In this document: positions 33,901 to 47,048 of the stretch, piece after piece
Numbering within the stretch: the stretch's first letter is position 1
Layout: each line of letters begins with the position of its first letter
Assembly (NCBI RefSeq): GCF_018691265.1
Contig: NW_024881282.1
Location: 48,031,853-48,095,852 of the forward strand
Direction of reading: 5' to 3'
Source of the DNA: Tyto alba
Lineage: Eukaryota > Chordata > Aves > Strigiformes > Tytonidae
DNA length: 64,000 nt
Position numbers and translations under genes: made by a program
Notes under the pieces: model-generated
What the model saw: the letters and a program-made list of their open reading frames with translations, nothing else
Database searches by the model: none
Told to the model about the DNA's origin: nothing

Positions 33901-35392
33901 TCACTGTGTTTCTGCTGCAAGAAAAGAAAACGGCAGGAGGGACTGAGGCCAGAGACGATGAGATACAGCCTTTCTCCAGCTGTAGCAATTACCTGTGCTG
34001 TCAGAAAAACAGCAGGTCTTAAATTTTGAACAGAAGGGACTAAATGCATCCCTGGAGTAACTCCAGCAATTTCTGCAGGCTACAGGAGAAAGATTTTGGC
34101 CCTCCATCCATTTTATGCACAGAACTAAATATTTCCTCTAGCACTGAGTCAAAGGACTGAAATTATTTCTCGGATTGAGAAGTTTGGTGTTAAAGTCAGA
34201 TGAATAGACATACTTTACTGACAAAGACGTTGGTCTCTGTATTTCTAGTGCACATTAAGCAAAACAGCACCTTTCAAATAGATGGCTTTTGCTGATGGCC
34301 ATTTCAAAATTTCAATTTCAAGTGCACTAGAGGGTTTCTCTATGAGTGAGAATTGCTTCTTCATGTCATTTTTCAGAGCGTTGCTGTGAGACCAAAGAAT
34401 TGGCTTCCTTTAAAAATCTTGCAGCATTCTGAGTTAAATTGGTGGTGAAACACAGTCTCGACCAGTTACTGATTTCACTGTCTGGGTGGCTGCCATGTGG
34501 GGAGTTGTCTGAAGAAGTTATCTTAGACTTTGACCCTAAATGTTTATAGCTGGTTGCCTTCAGAAAAACTAAAAATATCCTGACACCTGAGGCATGAGGC
34601 AGTGGTGTGTTTGCAGTGCAACACATAGTTCAGTGGAGTTCCCAACATTTCTTGCAGGATGATAACTCTGGCTACTTTTATGTCCAACAGACATCACACA
34701 GGCTTTGATTCCTACAGCTGGGAGCAGGGTGAGAGGCTTGACATCACGATCACCAGTATGGCATGGGGGCAACAGCGGCAGATCCCATCCATGTCTGATG
34801 CTCCAGGCCCACTCCTGTCCCACAGGAGGATGTTCCCACAGTGACTGACACAAACGTGTTGCAGCTGTGAAGGGGAGGATGAAGAAAGAGGACGAGGATG
34901 CTTATCTGAGCTGGAGGTTGCTGAGCTGTACTTCCAGGGAGGCCACTTCTGTTCAGGTACTTTAAGTCTCATTTTACCCATCTGCTATGTAACATACGTT
35001 TGTCCACTGTGGTCTGAGGAAACTTCACTGATGTATATGAAGTTCTTTGATGCATGACAGCTCTACATGCAAAACAAAATAATCAGCCCTTGTTTCTATC
35101 TGTACCACTTTTACTTGCACATCAGCATCTAGTTGATATTACTGAATGTATTCAGAAAAAAAAAAAATCACCTTATTTATTCAGTGGTCCCATGCATGGA
35201 CCTCCTTAGTTCAGTACTGGTTTCTTCGTCTTGTTTTTTTTTGCCAATAGTGTCTAGAGATCTGCAGTTATTTGTTTTTCTCATGATACTGCTTATGACC
35301 TCCTTTTCCCCCTTAAAACAATACACAACTCCTCTACTCCTCTCCTATAACTACCTTTCCCTGGAGTACAGTGATCTGTATTGTTTTCAAAT

Positions 35393-35398
<6 letters not shown>

Positions 35399-35425
<27 letters not shown>
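35399..35425 (+). repeat. A27 homopolymer
   Basis: Twenty-seven consecutive A following an ATTATATT-rich stretch. No retroposon body or flanking duplication could be identified. Confidence 0.85.
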
Positions 35426-38118
35426 CAGAGGAAAAAACACTATTTAAAAGTTTCCTTACCAGGGATAGAGTGTTACAAACAGTTTTTAAAAAGCAGAAAG
35501 TTGATTGTTAACTACAAGGGGCAGTAAAGTGTGTTAGCTCAGAGGATGGATGTGCACAGAGTGGAGTTTCTTCTCCAAAGCCCCTGGCACAGGAATGGCT
35601 CCCATCACTCCTGCATCACACTGCAAGAGTGCAAAGACTGCAGCTAAATGATTGCAAAAGCCAAACCACTCCTCATCTGTCAGATTCTCTCAATGGCTAG
35701 TCTGAGAGATACGGATGTCAAATGCAAAGCTGCTAGTTGATAGGCATTGTCATTAACCTGTTTTAATTAAATGGAGAAAAGGAGATGGGAAGGGACTGAA
35801 CCAGTGACAGTGAGAGGAACCTGAGCACCAGAAAGCCTGGATTTTTTCACTCTCATCTGTTTGCTTCATCAGCAAGCAGGGGATCATTACTGCTTGACTG
35901 GTCAGTGTATATTACCAGGAAACATGATGGGGTTTTATTTCCAGGTTGAATTTAAACCTTTGACTAAAACTGTCCGTTACTGTACTGACGCATTTCAGCC
36001 TTGTAATTCTTGCATAAACTTATCTTAAATCTCTCATGTTTGATAGATTAAATTCTTTCTTAACTTCCAGTTACCCCAGATTCCCCGCTGGTCCTGAGCA
36101 CTTGTGGTTCTCCATCTGCAGAATTATATTAGCAACCACCACAGACTTAGATATTGTTATGGAGATGCTGCGTGGTGGTTTTGGCTTTCTGATGTCCCTG
36201 CTGGCCTGATTATGCATGGATCCTCCATGAAAGTGTGTGTGCCACAGATACAGTGGCCGACATCAGCACCTCCCTATTAAAGCCCCACACACACCCCCAG
36301 GAACTGCCGGTAGGCTGCAGCTCCCACGCCATGTCTGGGGGGAGCAGCTCTGGGGGTGGGTGGTGTCTGTGTGTCTGCATGTGGCTTCTTTGTTTTCAAC
36401 AGACACATAATAAATGTAGTATGAATATGTAGACAGAGTATGAAACTTGTACCTTATGTGGAAAACTAGACAGAAGAGGAATATACAGTGAAAGTTTATT
36501 TTCCCCGTTTTACAGCGAGTCTAAAAAAATCTATACTTCTATGGGTCTCATACACTGTATATCCGTTTTGCCACAGCTTATACTCATTTGAATTTTCTGG
36601 TTTGGGATTGTTAAAAAAATAATGTCTTTTGGAATTTCTTGTGTACCTCTGAAAACACTGCTGTTACCTCTGCTGCTGGTGAATATAGTCTCATAAAAGT
36701 GGACTAGAGCTACATCTCTGTGGCTTTATCACAGGTAATGCTGGAAAGATGCGTGCTAATTCCTGCTATTTTTCCTTAGCTGTGGACCCCTTTCTCGTGT
36801 TCCCTTCAGCTCTGTTTCCGTAACAAGTTCCAACATCTCTGTAAATCACAGTGTTTAAGTTAGAGTGTACACTCCTTCAGTGTAATTTATAAACTACTGT
36901 AAGATTTTCTAAAGATATAGTAAATCACAAATAAAATCTTGAGAGGTGTATGTTTAGATAGGGGACTTGGAGTGTGAAGCATTATTCTTGTTCCATAAGC
37001 ATGCATTTGTATTTGGTCCAATGTGGGTAACACTGGACATCACTCACTCTTGAGTTTTGCATCTGGGCCAGCAAGGAGGGATTCCTGTAGGGAACCTCTC
37101 AAAAGCCACTTAAGTTACAGGGGTAAGTTAAGGGATGCAGGGATTCAACTCATACAGGACTCATAACAGAAAGAAGGCACCACACTAGTGAGGTATGATT
37201 CATCTCTTCTAAAGTTAGCTGCCTAAAAATGGCAAATCTCATCTGAGCTTATTTGCTATGCAATCAATGGAAAAGGCAACCTGCAGGATGACTGACTCAC
37301 CAGTAAGGCTATGAATCAGAGAGGATCCTAGGTGAGTGAACCTTGGGCATCAAATTCAAGTTAGACAAGCACACTTTATCAAAATCAATCCAGTCCCAAA
37401 TGACTTTGGTCCTTATGGGATCTACAAAAAGCTAGAGTGCAGACCTTACTTCAGAAGTGGCAGTGACTGCCCCATTAAATTTGATGTCATAATCCCTGCA
37501 TCAGCCTTCCCATGTTATTTCATCCTTCACAAAGCCTCATTTTTTTCTAGGGAACAGGAAAGAGAAGATGGATATGAAAGGAAGGAGCTTTAAAGGCCAC
37601 TGTTGTTTTAACACTTTGCTATGTTGCTCTTTTGGAGTTTTAAAAACTTCTGGGTTATTGTAAAAGGGATGAGTGAGAACTGCAAAAAGTGAAATGTGAA
37701 AGAGTAATTTAAGAATAATATGCACTTCACAGTAAGGTCCTGTGACTAAATTTGGGCTCAATTATTCACTGAAGTCCGTGTACTTCTATCTGGCATTTTA
37801 GGACAAAGCATTTTAGAAGGGGACTGAGACTGGGAAGGGTTTAAATCTTTTTTCTTAAGAGAAAAATCTGGAGGAAGAAAGAAGACAAGAAAAATGAGAA
37901 AGACACATTTACATGATGGGAGAGCAGAAAGAGGATGGGGACAGACACTTCTTGGAGGTACCTAATGAAGCAGAAAAAGCAATGTGCACAAACTGCAACA
38001 AAATAAATGTTTATTTCCAAGGTACTAGAAAAAAAATTGTCATGACATTGAAACGTTACAACAGTAACCTAGACAGGCTGTGAAATCTTTTCTTTCCTGG
38101 ACATTCAAAATTCATCTG

Positions 38119-39192
38119 TATCCTGGGTTGAGTGAGTGGTGGGGTTTTTTTTGGTGGCAGGGGAGGGGACTATAGGGGCGGCCCCCTGTGAGAAGCTTCT
38201 AGAAGCTCCCCTAGCCCCAAGTCAGCTCCACCTCTGCACCAAAACTGAGCCAATCAGCTGCGCCTCTGCGATAACATATTTAAGAAGGGACGTGGTGATG
38301 AGCAGTGGGACTGGTGAAGAGGAGTTGCTGCAGCTGTGTGAACACCAAGGTCAGTGGAGGAACGGAGGAAGAAAGGAGGGGGGAGGTGTGCTGGAGCAGA
38401 GACCCCCCTGTATCCTGTGGTGAGATGGCAGGGCGGCCCCCCCCGCCACCCATGGAGATCTGTGGTGGAGCAGACATTGATTTATGGCCTGTGTTTTTCA
38501 CCTGGTTGATCAAGGTTCTGTGCCCGAAGAAGGCTGGGGTCTTGTGGGAAAAAGTAGCCTCTGCTGCTGTAATTCAGCGCTGGGAGGATTGCAGCACGCG
38601 GGGGTGTCCCACGCCGGAGCAGCTCGGGAAGGGCTGCAGCCGTGGGAGGGAATCCAGTCGGAGAAAGTTGGTGACCCATGACGGAGCAGTGTGGGGAACG
38701 CTGTGGCCTGTGGGAGGGACTCATGTTGGAGAAAGTTTGTGGAGGACTGTCTCCTGTGAGAGGGGGACCACGATGGAGCAGGCGGAACAAGTTCCAGAAA
38801 CTCCCCCCACCGAAGATAAAGAAAGTGGCAGCGCTGACTGCACCCCCCATTCCCTGCCCCTGTGCCACTGGGGGAGGAGGTAGAGATATCGGGAGCAGAG
38901 CTGAGCCCAGGAAGAAGGGAGGGGTGGGGGGAAGGTGTTCTCAAGATGTGGCAATGCTTCTCACTGTCCTACTCTGTTAAGTGTTGTTAGTGTCTGTAAT
39001 AAATATATGTTCTTTTTTTTCTTCCCCTAACGAGTCTGCCTTTTGCTCGTGCCCATAAAGGGTGATTTTTTCCCCATCCCAGTCCTATCTTGAACCCCAA
39101 GCCTGGCTCTCTGTCCCTTTTTATTGCTGGAAGAGAAGGGAGAGAGAGTGTCTGCGTGGTGGTTGGCTGCTGACCAGGCTCAAACCACTACA
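38119..39192 (+). mobile_element. Solo LTR of an avian endogenous retrovirus
   Basis: A 1.07-kb GC-richer block flanked by a 5-bp duplication ATCTG (38114-38118 and 39193-39197). Element ends are TATCCTGGG...CCACTACA; if the preceding TG is counted as part of the LTR, the ends are TG...CA. Inside are a CCAAT box (38250-38254), a TATA-like TATTTAAG (38277-38284) and an AATAAA poly(A) signal (38998-39003) followed by a T-rich stretch, all on the plus strand. No internal gag/pol is present, so this is an LTR left by recombination. A 5-bp duplication is typical of ERVL-class elements. The distance from TATA to AATAAA, about 700 bp, is long for an R region. Open frames inside (for example 38305-38883) are not retroviral genes. 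Confidence 0.75.
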
Positions 39193-39915
39193 ATCTGGAC
39201 CTGTTACAAGTTACCTGGACCCTATTCTTAGTGAAAGGGTTTGACTAAATGACAGTCAACATAAAATGCATTCACTTCTGAGTGTGTAATTGGAGTTGTA
39301 CTTCCAGTTACTGTTCCAATTTAGTAATTACGAATGAATTTTTGATTACATATGAATGCATATCTAGACAGCCAGACTGATAAATAGATAGATAAATCAA
39401 ATACAGTGATGTTCTGAAACTCTTTTTCCTAGTCTCCCTGAAAGGTATCATTGTGCTTACGTTTTTGTAACAAGATCTCCAGAAACCAGCAGGAGACACA
39501 AATGACAGTGCTCATATAGCTGTATCTCCTCCCATGTATGACAAGGAGTAGTACCTAGAAAATAATCTCCAGACAGCAGTCTAAATATAAACCAGCCCCT
39601 CACTAATGAAAGCATATTTTCTTTTATTCATCTGATGTGGCAAATTTAAATGCAAAGCAGTGACAAAGAGCTCTTTGGCATGTGGCATCTGTAGCTAGAG
39701 TGACATAGACTCACTGCATAGACATCCAGTATTTGATACTTCAGGCAAAACTCCCATTGCAATCAACAGGTATTTTCCTCTAAAAAGGACTGCAAGGTCT
39801 GTGTCAGAACTTGAAGAGCAGAAAAGATCAGCACCCCTTGTTCAGGCAGCACCTTTTTCAAGATCAATGATGTTGCTGGTTTGGGGTTTGGCTTCCATGT
39901 ATGAGTGAATTAACC

Positions 39916-40322
39916 TTATGAGAAGCAGCTGAGGCAACTGGGGTTGTTTAGCCTGGAGAAAAGGAGGCTGAGGGGAGACCTTATTGCTCTCTACAACTAC
40001 CTGAAAGGAGGTTTTAGCGAGGTGGATGTTGGTCTCTTCTCCCAAATAACAAGGGATAGGACAAGAGGAGATGGGCTCGAGTTGCGCCAGGTGAGGTTTA
40101 GATTGGATATTAGGACAAATTTCTTCACTGAAAGAATTATCAAGCATTGAAACAGTCTGCCCAGGGAAGTGGTTGAGTCACCATCCTTGGCAATATATAA
40201 AAGATGTGTATGTGTGACACTTAGGGACATGATTTAGTGGTGGATTTGGCAGTGTTACATTTATGGTTGTACTCAATGATCTTAAGGGTCTTCTCCAACC
40301 TAAATGATTCTATGATTCTATG
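39916..40322 (+). mobile_element. CR1 LINE, 3' end fragment
   Basis: About 400 bp with close similarity to the terminal part of avian CR1. It contains the phrase encoding the end of ORF2 ([20 protein letters not shown] in a plus frame), the 3' UTR (GGGACATGATTTAGTGG) and the end GATTCTATGATTCTATGA. Extreme 5' truncation is usual for CR1. The sequence deviates only modestly from the familiar consensus, suggesting it is the youngest CR1 in the window. Confidence 0.93.
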
Positions 40323-43300
40323 AAATAGAAATGGCAGGACCTAGTTTCCTTATAATCCTGGAGGAATTTCCACTGACTTGGTTAAGAGTAGGAATACCAG
40401 TTAATGTCATATTATTCCCTTCCTAAAAAGAGAGAATCAATCTCAGGTGATGTGATACAATTAAAGGATGAGTATAGATAAGCCCTCTAAACTCATTCTC
40501 CAGGCTGCTCTGTCACCTGCTCACCACCACAGGTGTGAAAAAGAGAGTTGAAATGATTTTAATGGCGGCACTGGTTGTTGGGATGACTGAGATCTCCAGG
40601 AGCACGAATTGAAGGCTTTTACAGTCAAGAGCTGACAGGGAGAGATTAAGCTCTTGGCAAATACACAAAGTAAAAACAGAGCACCTAACTATAAGACTAA
40701 TGACTCAAAGGTTCAGTCCAAAACTTAATCTTGCAGCAGGGTTCATTTCTACTGGATGTTCTCAGGGTGATATCTTACCTAGGGCAAGGAACGGTATGAA
40801 GACATAGAGCATGTGTTTACAAAAAACTCATAACAGTGATTACAAAACATTATCAATTTGAGTACAGCTGTAAGTTGGTGCTTTGACTTTACTCAGAGCA
40901 GCAAGTATTGAGTGCATACCATGTGGTAAACTGCTGGTGCAGATGCAGTGGTCCTACCAGTGAGAGGAGCCTCCAGGTGTCATTCTCCCTAGGATATAAT
41001 TCTCAGAGCTAAGAAGGCAGAGAGGCCTCATGTCAAAGAAAAATTTAAAAATGATGGGAAGTGCATCCTTACAGAGTATGATAAGACTGATCGGTAAGTA
41101 GAAGGAAAAATTCTGAAGTGTAGCTGGAAAAAACATTGCTGAATTAAAGCACTCTGTTTCTAATGAGCATTTTGTTGCTGTGGCTGAAAGCTAATGTAAA
41201 TTTAGTACCTGTGACAAGGCTGGACTTAAATTGATGTTCCAAACACAGAACTTTGGTCCCTGGTACACTCTGTCTGGCTAGCAGACAGTAGCACAGACAG
41301 CTCATAGGCTAAGTAATGCCCATAACACCCATTAGATGATCTAGGGCCATGCCATTTTTCTTCTTGTTATAACTGAGTAATATTAAAGTATGTTTTACTG
41401 TCTGGCCTGCCAAGACTTTCAAAGCACTTTTTTGGCTCCCAGATAGAAAAAAGCCCTATGCTTCCTAACTCCTCTCATGATAATTAGCCTTACTTTAAAA
41501 CTGCTTGAAAACACAAGAGCTGGTAAAAGTGATAATGAAGCTAGCCTGAGGGGTGTCCATGGTCTGGAAGTCAGGTGATTATACTGTGTTTAACTACCAG
41601 AATGAAGCCAGAAGGCCCTAGTTGACCTTTTTTTCTGGAAAACCCTTGAAGGCATCAATATGGTGTAGCAGAACTCTCTGCCTAGTTTTGCTGGCCCCTT
41701 CACTCACATAAGGAGCAGGGCATGAGAAAAAGCACTGTGGGCAACATGCTTCTGTACCCCAGTTAACCGGCCCCTAGCCATCATGCCATATGTAGGTAGA
41801 ATTCGATTCAAGTTTTCCAATTTTTTTTTCTGAACAAAACTAGATATGTGGAGGAAATAATCTGATAAATGTCTCTGGTTAGTCTTTCTGAAGGCAAAAG
41901 CTGGCCTGCAAAATACAGTTATTTCTCCACCAGATATTTTAAACGAGTCCATTTGCTCTCTCCTGAGGTAGGACTCTGGAGCACATATTTTGTCAGGGAA
42001 GCTGCTGCGTTCACAGCTGCGTGCCACCCAGCCACACAGTGCCAGCCACGGGCTACCTGGCAGCGCACACCAAAGGGCTCCACCGCCAGTCTGGGGGCCG
42101 AATGCTTCAGCAGCATTTCCCCCACCTGAAAACACAGAGATCTCAGAACACAGCCATCCGTGGCAATGCCTACTAATAATGAGAGACAAAAATAAAACCT
42201 AGGAACGTAAGTAGACTAAAAAAGTGTTCTCTATAGAAAAGCTCCATCTTTCCATGCACTGCTTCCCTGTGTGGTGCATGCAAGCATCTCCTAACAGCTT
42301 CTCCTGCACTGTAAGCTGTAATGTTGGACTGCTCCAAACCCAGTAATACGTGTGTAAGCCACTCACAGCCGTGCCATTTTTAATAAAGCATTTATTAGCT
42401 AAACATGGGCTGATAACAAAGACATCTATATTGAGAGGGATCCCTCCTTTGAACTGGAATTTGCACGGTTCAAAATCCCATTTCTTCAATCATCGGATTA
42501 ATGTCTATATTATCTGTGTGTGAAGACAGTTCTACTTTGTCCCCATTGTAACAAGGGCCTGTGCACCCAGGATGTACATGTTTGTATTTGTAGGATGATT
42601 GTATTCAAGGCAAGCACAGCTTGACTTGGGGAGGGAAATGCTGCATAATTTTTGTATTACCATTAAAAAGCCCCCATGCTGGGTATTAGGCATTATTTCT
42701 CTCATACTTGGCATGTTGTAATAGGCTCTGAATGCTGTAATGCCTCTTTGAAATATTGCTGGAAGTAAAGCCATGCAGAGAAATAGAGAGAGAAATCCAT
42801 CTTGCATGCTAACCTATTCTTGCGTTCAGACTGCTTCTTACGCTTCTCTTGAATTTAGGCATGGTGTTTGTATAAATTTGGAAATACGCCTGTGTCTTAT
42901 CTGGTTTGTAACTTAGCAACCTTTAATCTGGGTTTCTTGCTGCTCCTTATAAAGCAGTTGATAAATCTAGTCAAGCACTTACAATATACTTGGTAGGGAG
43001 AGTATAAGGGGTTCATCAAATACATAAGTAACACCCAAAGCTCCATTCATTTTGCTGACGTTTACCTTTATGCATAAAGACAAGCACAAAACCTCCCACT
43101 GCTCAAAGTCACGTTTAATCAGACTGAGTGGTTTTACATTAACAGACACCAATTGCTAAAGGGAAGGCTGTGATTTGCAGACTGAAGAAGTTTCAGAGTT
43201 CGATTTGTCTGCGATATGGTGATCTTTGATTTAATCACTTAAATTAGTTAATTTGTCATCTCTGTATTTGAAGAAGGAGTCAACCAGAGGTAAAAATGAA

Positions 43301-44119
43301 AAGGATGTGATAAAAATGGAGAAGAATATCTTGATGAGGTTTTTTTTTTTTCAATTATTTGACCCCGCAGAAGGCCAGAGAGTACTGTTGTGTTCAATCC
43401 TATCCACAGGGGAAACATATTACAGAAAATAAGAACTGGGAGCTTCGAGTGACAAAGCTCTGAATGACACAGTTGTCACAAGAGGTTGGCATATTCATTA
43501 CAGCATTGCACCTTCCCAAAAGGTGTTTCAGAATGCTGCTCTAGGATTCCCAGTCACACATGGAGGCTGCCCAACAAGCTTCTCTCTGTTTTCCTCCCAC
43601 ATTAATGCAGCTACATCCTCCTGGAGTTGCATCTTGTGGCAAAGAGAAATGTCTAAAGGACAGAGTAACAGGCTCAGAGTCTGAGGCTGCCTCACAAGTT
43701 GCATTTTTTTTAGGCACTTGCTACACTGCTGAATTTGACTAATTTCTTTTGTTCTGAACAATGTGTGTACTTCTCAATCCATTTTGGTATTCTTTTTCAT
43801 CTGAAAAGCAAGCCCTGAGGTAGAGTGGGCTCCAGGAGAGCAGTGTCACTCCCAGCTTAAAGAACAACAGCAAATGGATTGCTGGTTTGCAGGCTTCAGT
43901 TTTAGGGGTCTGTTTCATGGGAAGGGAGAGGGGAATTTTATCAATGCCGTGAAACTGGTCCTTTGATATGATGATAATGAAAGTTACAGACAAGGTACAG
44001 CTGTCCAGTACGCCAAAACACATGACTATTAGCCAGTGCAAAAACTAAAAAATATACAGTGAATTGTTTTACAGTGATTTAAAAGTTTGTATTTAATATC
44101 AGTCTCTTTGGGCCTACAG

Positions 44120-44213
44120 GCATGTTATCACAAGTTGTTACCTCTCATCATGGAGTTTATGCCTCCTCCAGATGCTGCAGAAAGAAATGAAGAGACTTGG
44201 CTTTTGCTGGAAG
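44120..44213 (+). other. Possible 94-bp exon, unconfirmed
   Basis: A pyrimidine-containing acceptor (TCTTTGGGCCTACAG, ending 44119) is followed by 94 bp and a good donor (GGAAG|GTGAGT, GT at 44214). The frame starting at the first base is open throughout (begins ACYHKLLPLIMEF, ends ETWLLLE); one other frame is open too. No protein family was recognised and no partner exon was identified, so this may equally be a lncRNA exon or chance. Confidence 0.2.
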
Positions 44214-47016
44214 GTGAGTACCAAGTCCATGTGCCAGCAAAATAAAACTGGCTTCTGAGTCCTGGTCTTTTGAAGGTGGTACAAAACCAGCTTCTAGACT
44301 ACTGCTGCTAGTGCTGAGGAAACCTCACCCTTCAGGCTGAATTCCCATCATCTGAAATAATGCTTATGCTTAAATATTTCATAGTGAAGTCCCTAACCCT
44401 TTGTGTCAATTGATCTTACTTATCAATGAAAATGTCAATTGTTCTAGGGGGGCTGCAAAATGCCATGCAGTTCTATAACCTAGTGGTTCCTCTACCTATA
44501 TGCTTCCCTTTTCTTTTGCTCCCCATTTTGGGTGTCTTTGCAGTTCTGATGTAGCTCTTCACTGACATCATTGACAGGGAAGGCAGCTGCAGAGTGAGCC
44601 TCAGGAACAGAGCCTCCTCTGAAAGGTGAAGTCACCACCTTGAAGGAAGAGGGCGTTGTTACAGGACAGTACCATGGGGGAAGCTTTCACACCTTGCCTG
44701 GGCAGGGAGCAGGATGGGGTGTCTCTCTGAAGCCATAAACTAACGTAATGCAGCACAGGGAGCAAAGAGGAAGACTGAGAAGTCTGTGTGCAGGTGCAGG
44801 ACTGCAGTCTCACCAGCACCTCAGAGATGTGGCAATAAAAAAGAAGAGTTTTAGAAACTTTTACAGCAAGCTTTTCCTTCCACTACCAGTCAACCCAGAG
44901 TCCCCAAGGAAAAAGAAAACACTAAAGTACTGCTCTCTGGAGTCTGGACTCAGTTTCCAGAAAGAAGGGCCAGGTCTTTCTGATCATGGGGATGTCCACT
45001 TAGAGCAGAAGCCCCTTGAAAGGAAGGATGAGTAAAGTCTGCTCAAGCTCTGTTTCAGCTGCTGTCCTCACTCACTCAGAGACCACCAACTTCTGAACTG
45101 ACTTGTGAAGGTGCTGCAGAATCTGCCACGGGGAGGATCATGGAGGGAAGACCTCCATGGGCAAAATTCCCAAGTATTGCAAAGACAGACTTCCCAGCTC
45201 CTGCCAGAGTTGGTTGTAAGTAGCAGCAAAACTGTGACCAGATATCACTCTTTGGGCAGCAACACAAGCCACAGGGGACCAGGGGCTGAGGGAGAGCGAT
45301 GGAGGATCCCCATGCTGCTGCTGAGTGCTGCACAGGCTCCCACAGTTGCAGCTCCTACCCTGCTCCTCCTCCCCGAGAGGAGCACCAAGGTTTGCAGCAT
45401 CTCTGATGCCAGGCACATCCCTGGAAATGGCAAAGGCCAATGCATTAGAAAGGGGATTTTATAAACATGACTAAAAGACCTGAGTCGTATGTAGTCAGGA
45501 TTTTTAGTCTTTTTAGTGTAGTTTATTTCAGAACAGGAGCCAGGGTGCATGCCACTCAAGTTAGAGGATGGTACAAAAACAGGCACTTCTATCCATCACA
45601 TGGGAATAGGGAAAGGGGAGAGGGTAACCCTTCTCCAACATTATCAGAAATTTGAAGTCTTGTTCAAAGCAAATGATCCATGTCAATAGCAGACTGCAAG
45701 ATCTTGTTTATCCCTGATAATTATACCCTACTTCAGCTTTCTACTGAAAGTCCATGTGAGCCCAAAAGCCGGAGGGATTTGCCAATCTGCTTTTATTGTA
45801 CTGGTTTCTGTGACTGCTGGAGAAAGATGACATTTTAGAACTGTTCCCCCTGAAACTTGGGAGTATCCATTGCAGACCTCATCACCCTACAGTGAAAGGA
45901 AGAGTCTTCCTCCTACTTAATTTTATTTTCAAAGCTGGAAGAAGATTCCTTTGCATGGCTCCAGTGTTCCCAGTACAAAATGTGAAGCTTTGTATGGATG
46001 AAACCTGATTTTTTTTATTTTGAGCAACAAAATCCATGAAATTGACTTCTTCTTCACAAGGGAAAAAGTGGTCTGCAGTGCTCTGACATGATTGTCTCTG
46101 ACAACACTGCCAGTTCATGTAGGAGTAACACCAGGGAGGCATGCTGGAATTAGAAAATACAGACAAGAAACAGCCAAGAACCACACGAGAGCATGGCTTG
46201 GTGATAGCTGCCAGTTGCATGTTCAAGCTAGCAGATGTCTGTGGGGCTTCTGAGTTTTAACATCTCCGTTGGTTTGCTCAATATCTGAGCATGTCTTTTT
46301 CTTGTCAGGGTTTAAGTGTGTGTGCTCTTTCCTCCCTCCTGTGGGCTTTTATGCAGTGATGCCCTTTCAAAATTTGCCTATTGTAAGTTAGATAAATAGA
46401 CAGTACTTCCTCATATTTGCAATAACATTGTGCTTCCTGCATTTACTAAAAGAAATATGAAGTTTTGGCCCTTATGCCCTGTAGAAATAATTACAAATAA
46501 TAATAGCTACTTTTTCTCCTAGAAATAAAAAGTGCTTTATAAAGAAAATTGGCATCATTACTGCCACTTTATGGATGTACATAAGGTTACTAATTTCATC
46601 ATCTCACTTCAGGCCTAGGCTTCATATCTGGCTAATGAAGAGGGAGGTGAAATCCCCCAGAACACAGTTGAGAGCCCAGATTAGTTTGTATCTAAAAGGA
46701 GATACTGTGCTCCCACTGGAAGAATAAGTGGGAGGGCTGAAGTCAGACAGCAGATCTGAACTGTGTTCCCATCCACCAAGCCACACTGCTTCTCTGCCTG
46801 TGCACCGGGACAAAGCAGTGCGGAGGGACCGTGAAAGGACAAAGGAACACATCACTATATACATCCATTACGATGTTTTGTAAAGCAATTGTCTAGTTTT
46901 TACCATCAACACTAAAATTTCACAGCTTGCATGCTTCCTAAATAATTTAATTTGGTTTGTTCCTTCTTTATTAAATATATCTTTTATATACCATTTATAA
47001 ATGTATAGAAAAATGT

Positions 47017-47048
47017 ATATCTAGCTAAGATATAGCTTAGTTAGATAT
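47017..47048. repeat. Inverted repeat, 13-bp arms, 6-bp spacer
   Basis: ATATCTAGCTAAG (47017-47029) and CTTAGTTAGATAT (47036-47048) pair with one mismatch around a spacer of six bases. Embedded in AT-rich DNA with further ATAT alternation at 47061-47077. Potential cruciform; no function assigned. Confidence 0.6.

Larger units (their letters stand above)
14676..38113. other. Unique non-coding DNA, no gene recognised
   Basis: About 23 kb without a recognisable gene. Open frames are short and overlap on opposite strands without family motifs. Visible items are poly(A) tracts at 19030-19055 and 35399-35425, an A-rich stretch at 22740-22764, and the (AAAAT)n array at 21801-21942. No tRNA-like B box or CRISPR-like array was seen. 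Ancient, highly eroded transposons may be present but could not be supported by eye. Confidence 0.5.

Noticed and set aside
38305..38883. 192-codon plus-strand open frame
   Set aside because: It lies wholly within the solo LTR and shows no retroviral or host protein motif; opposite-strand frames of similar length overlap it.
41704..42189. 161-codon minus-strand open frame
   Set aside because: No recognised family and no splice or promoter support; probably chance.
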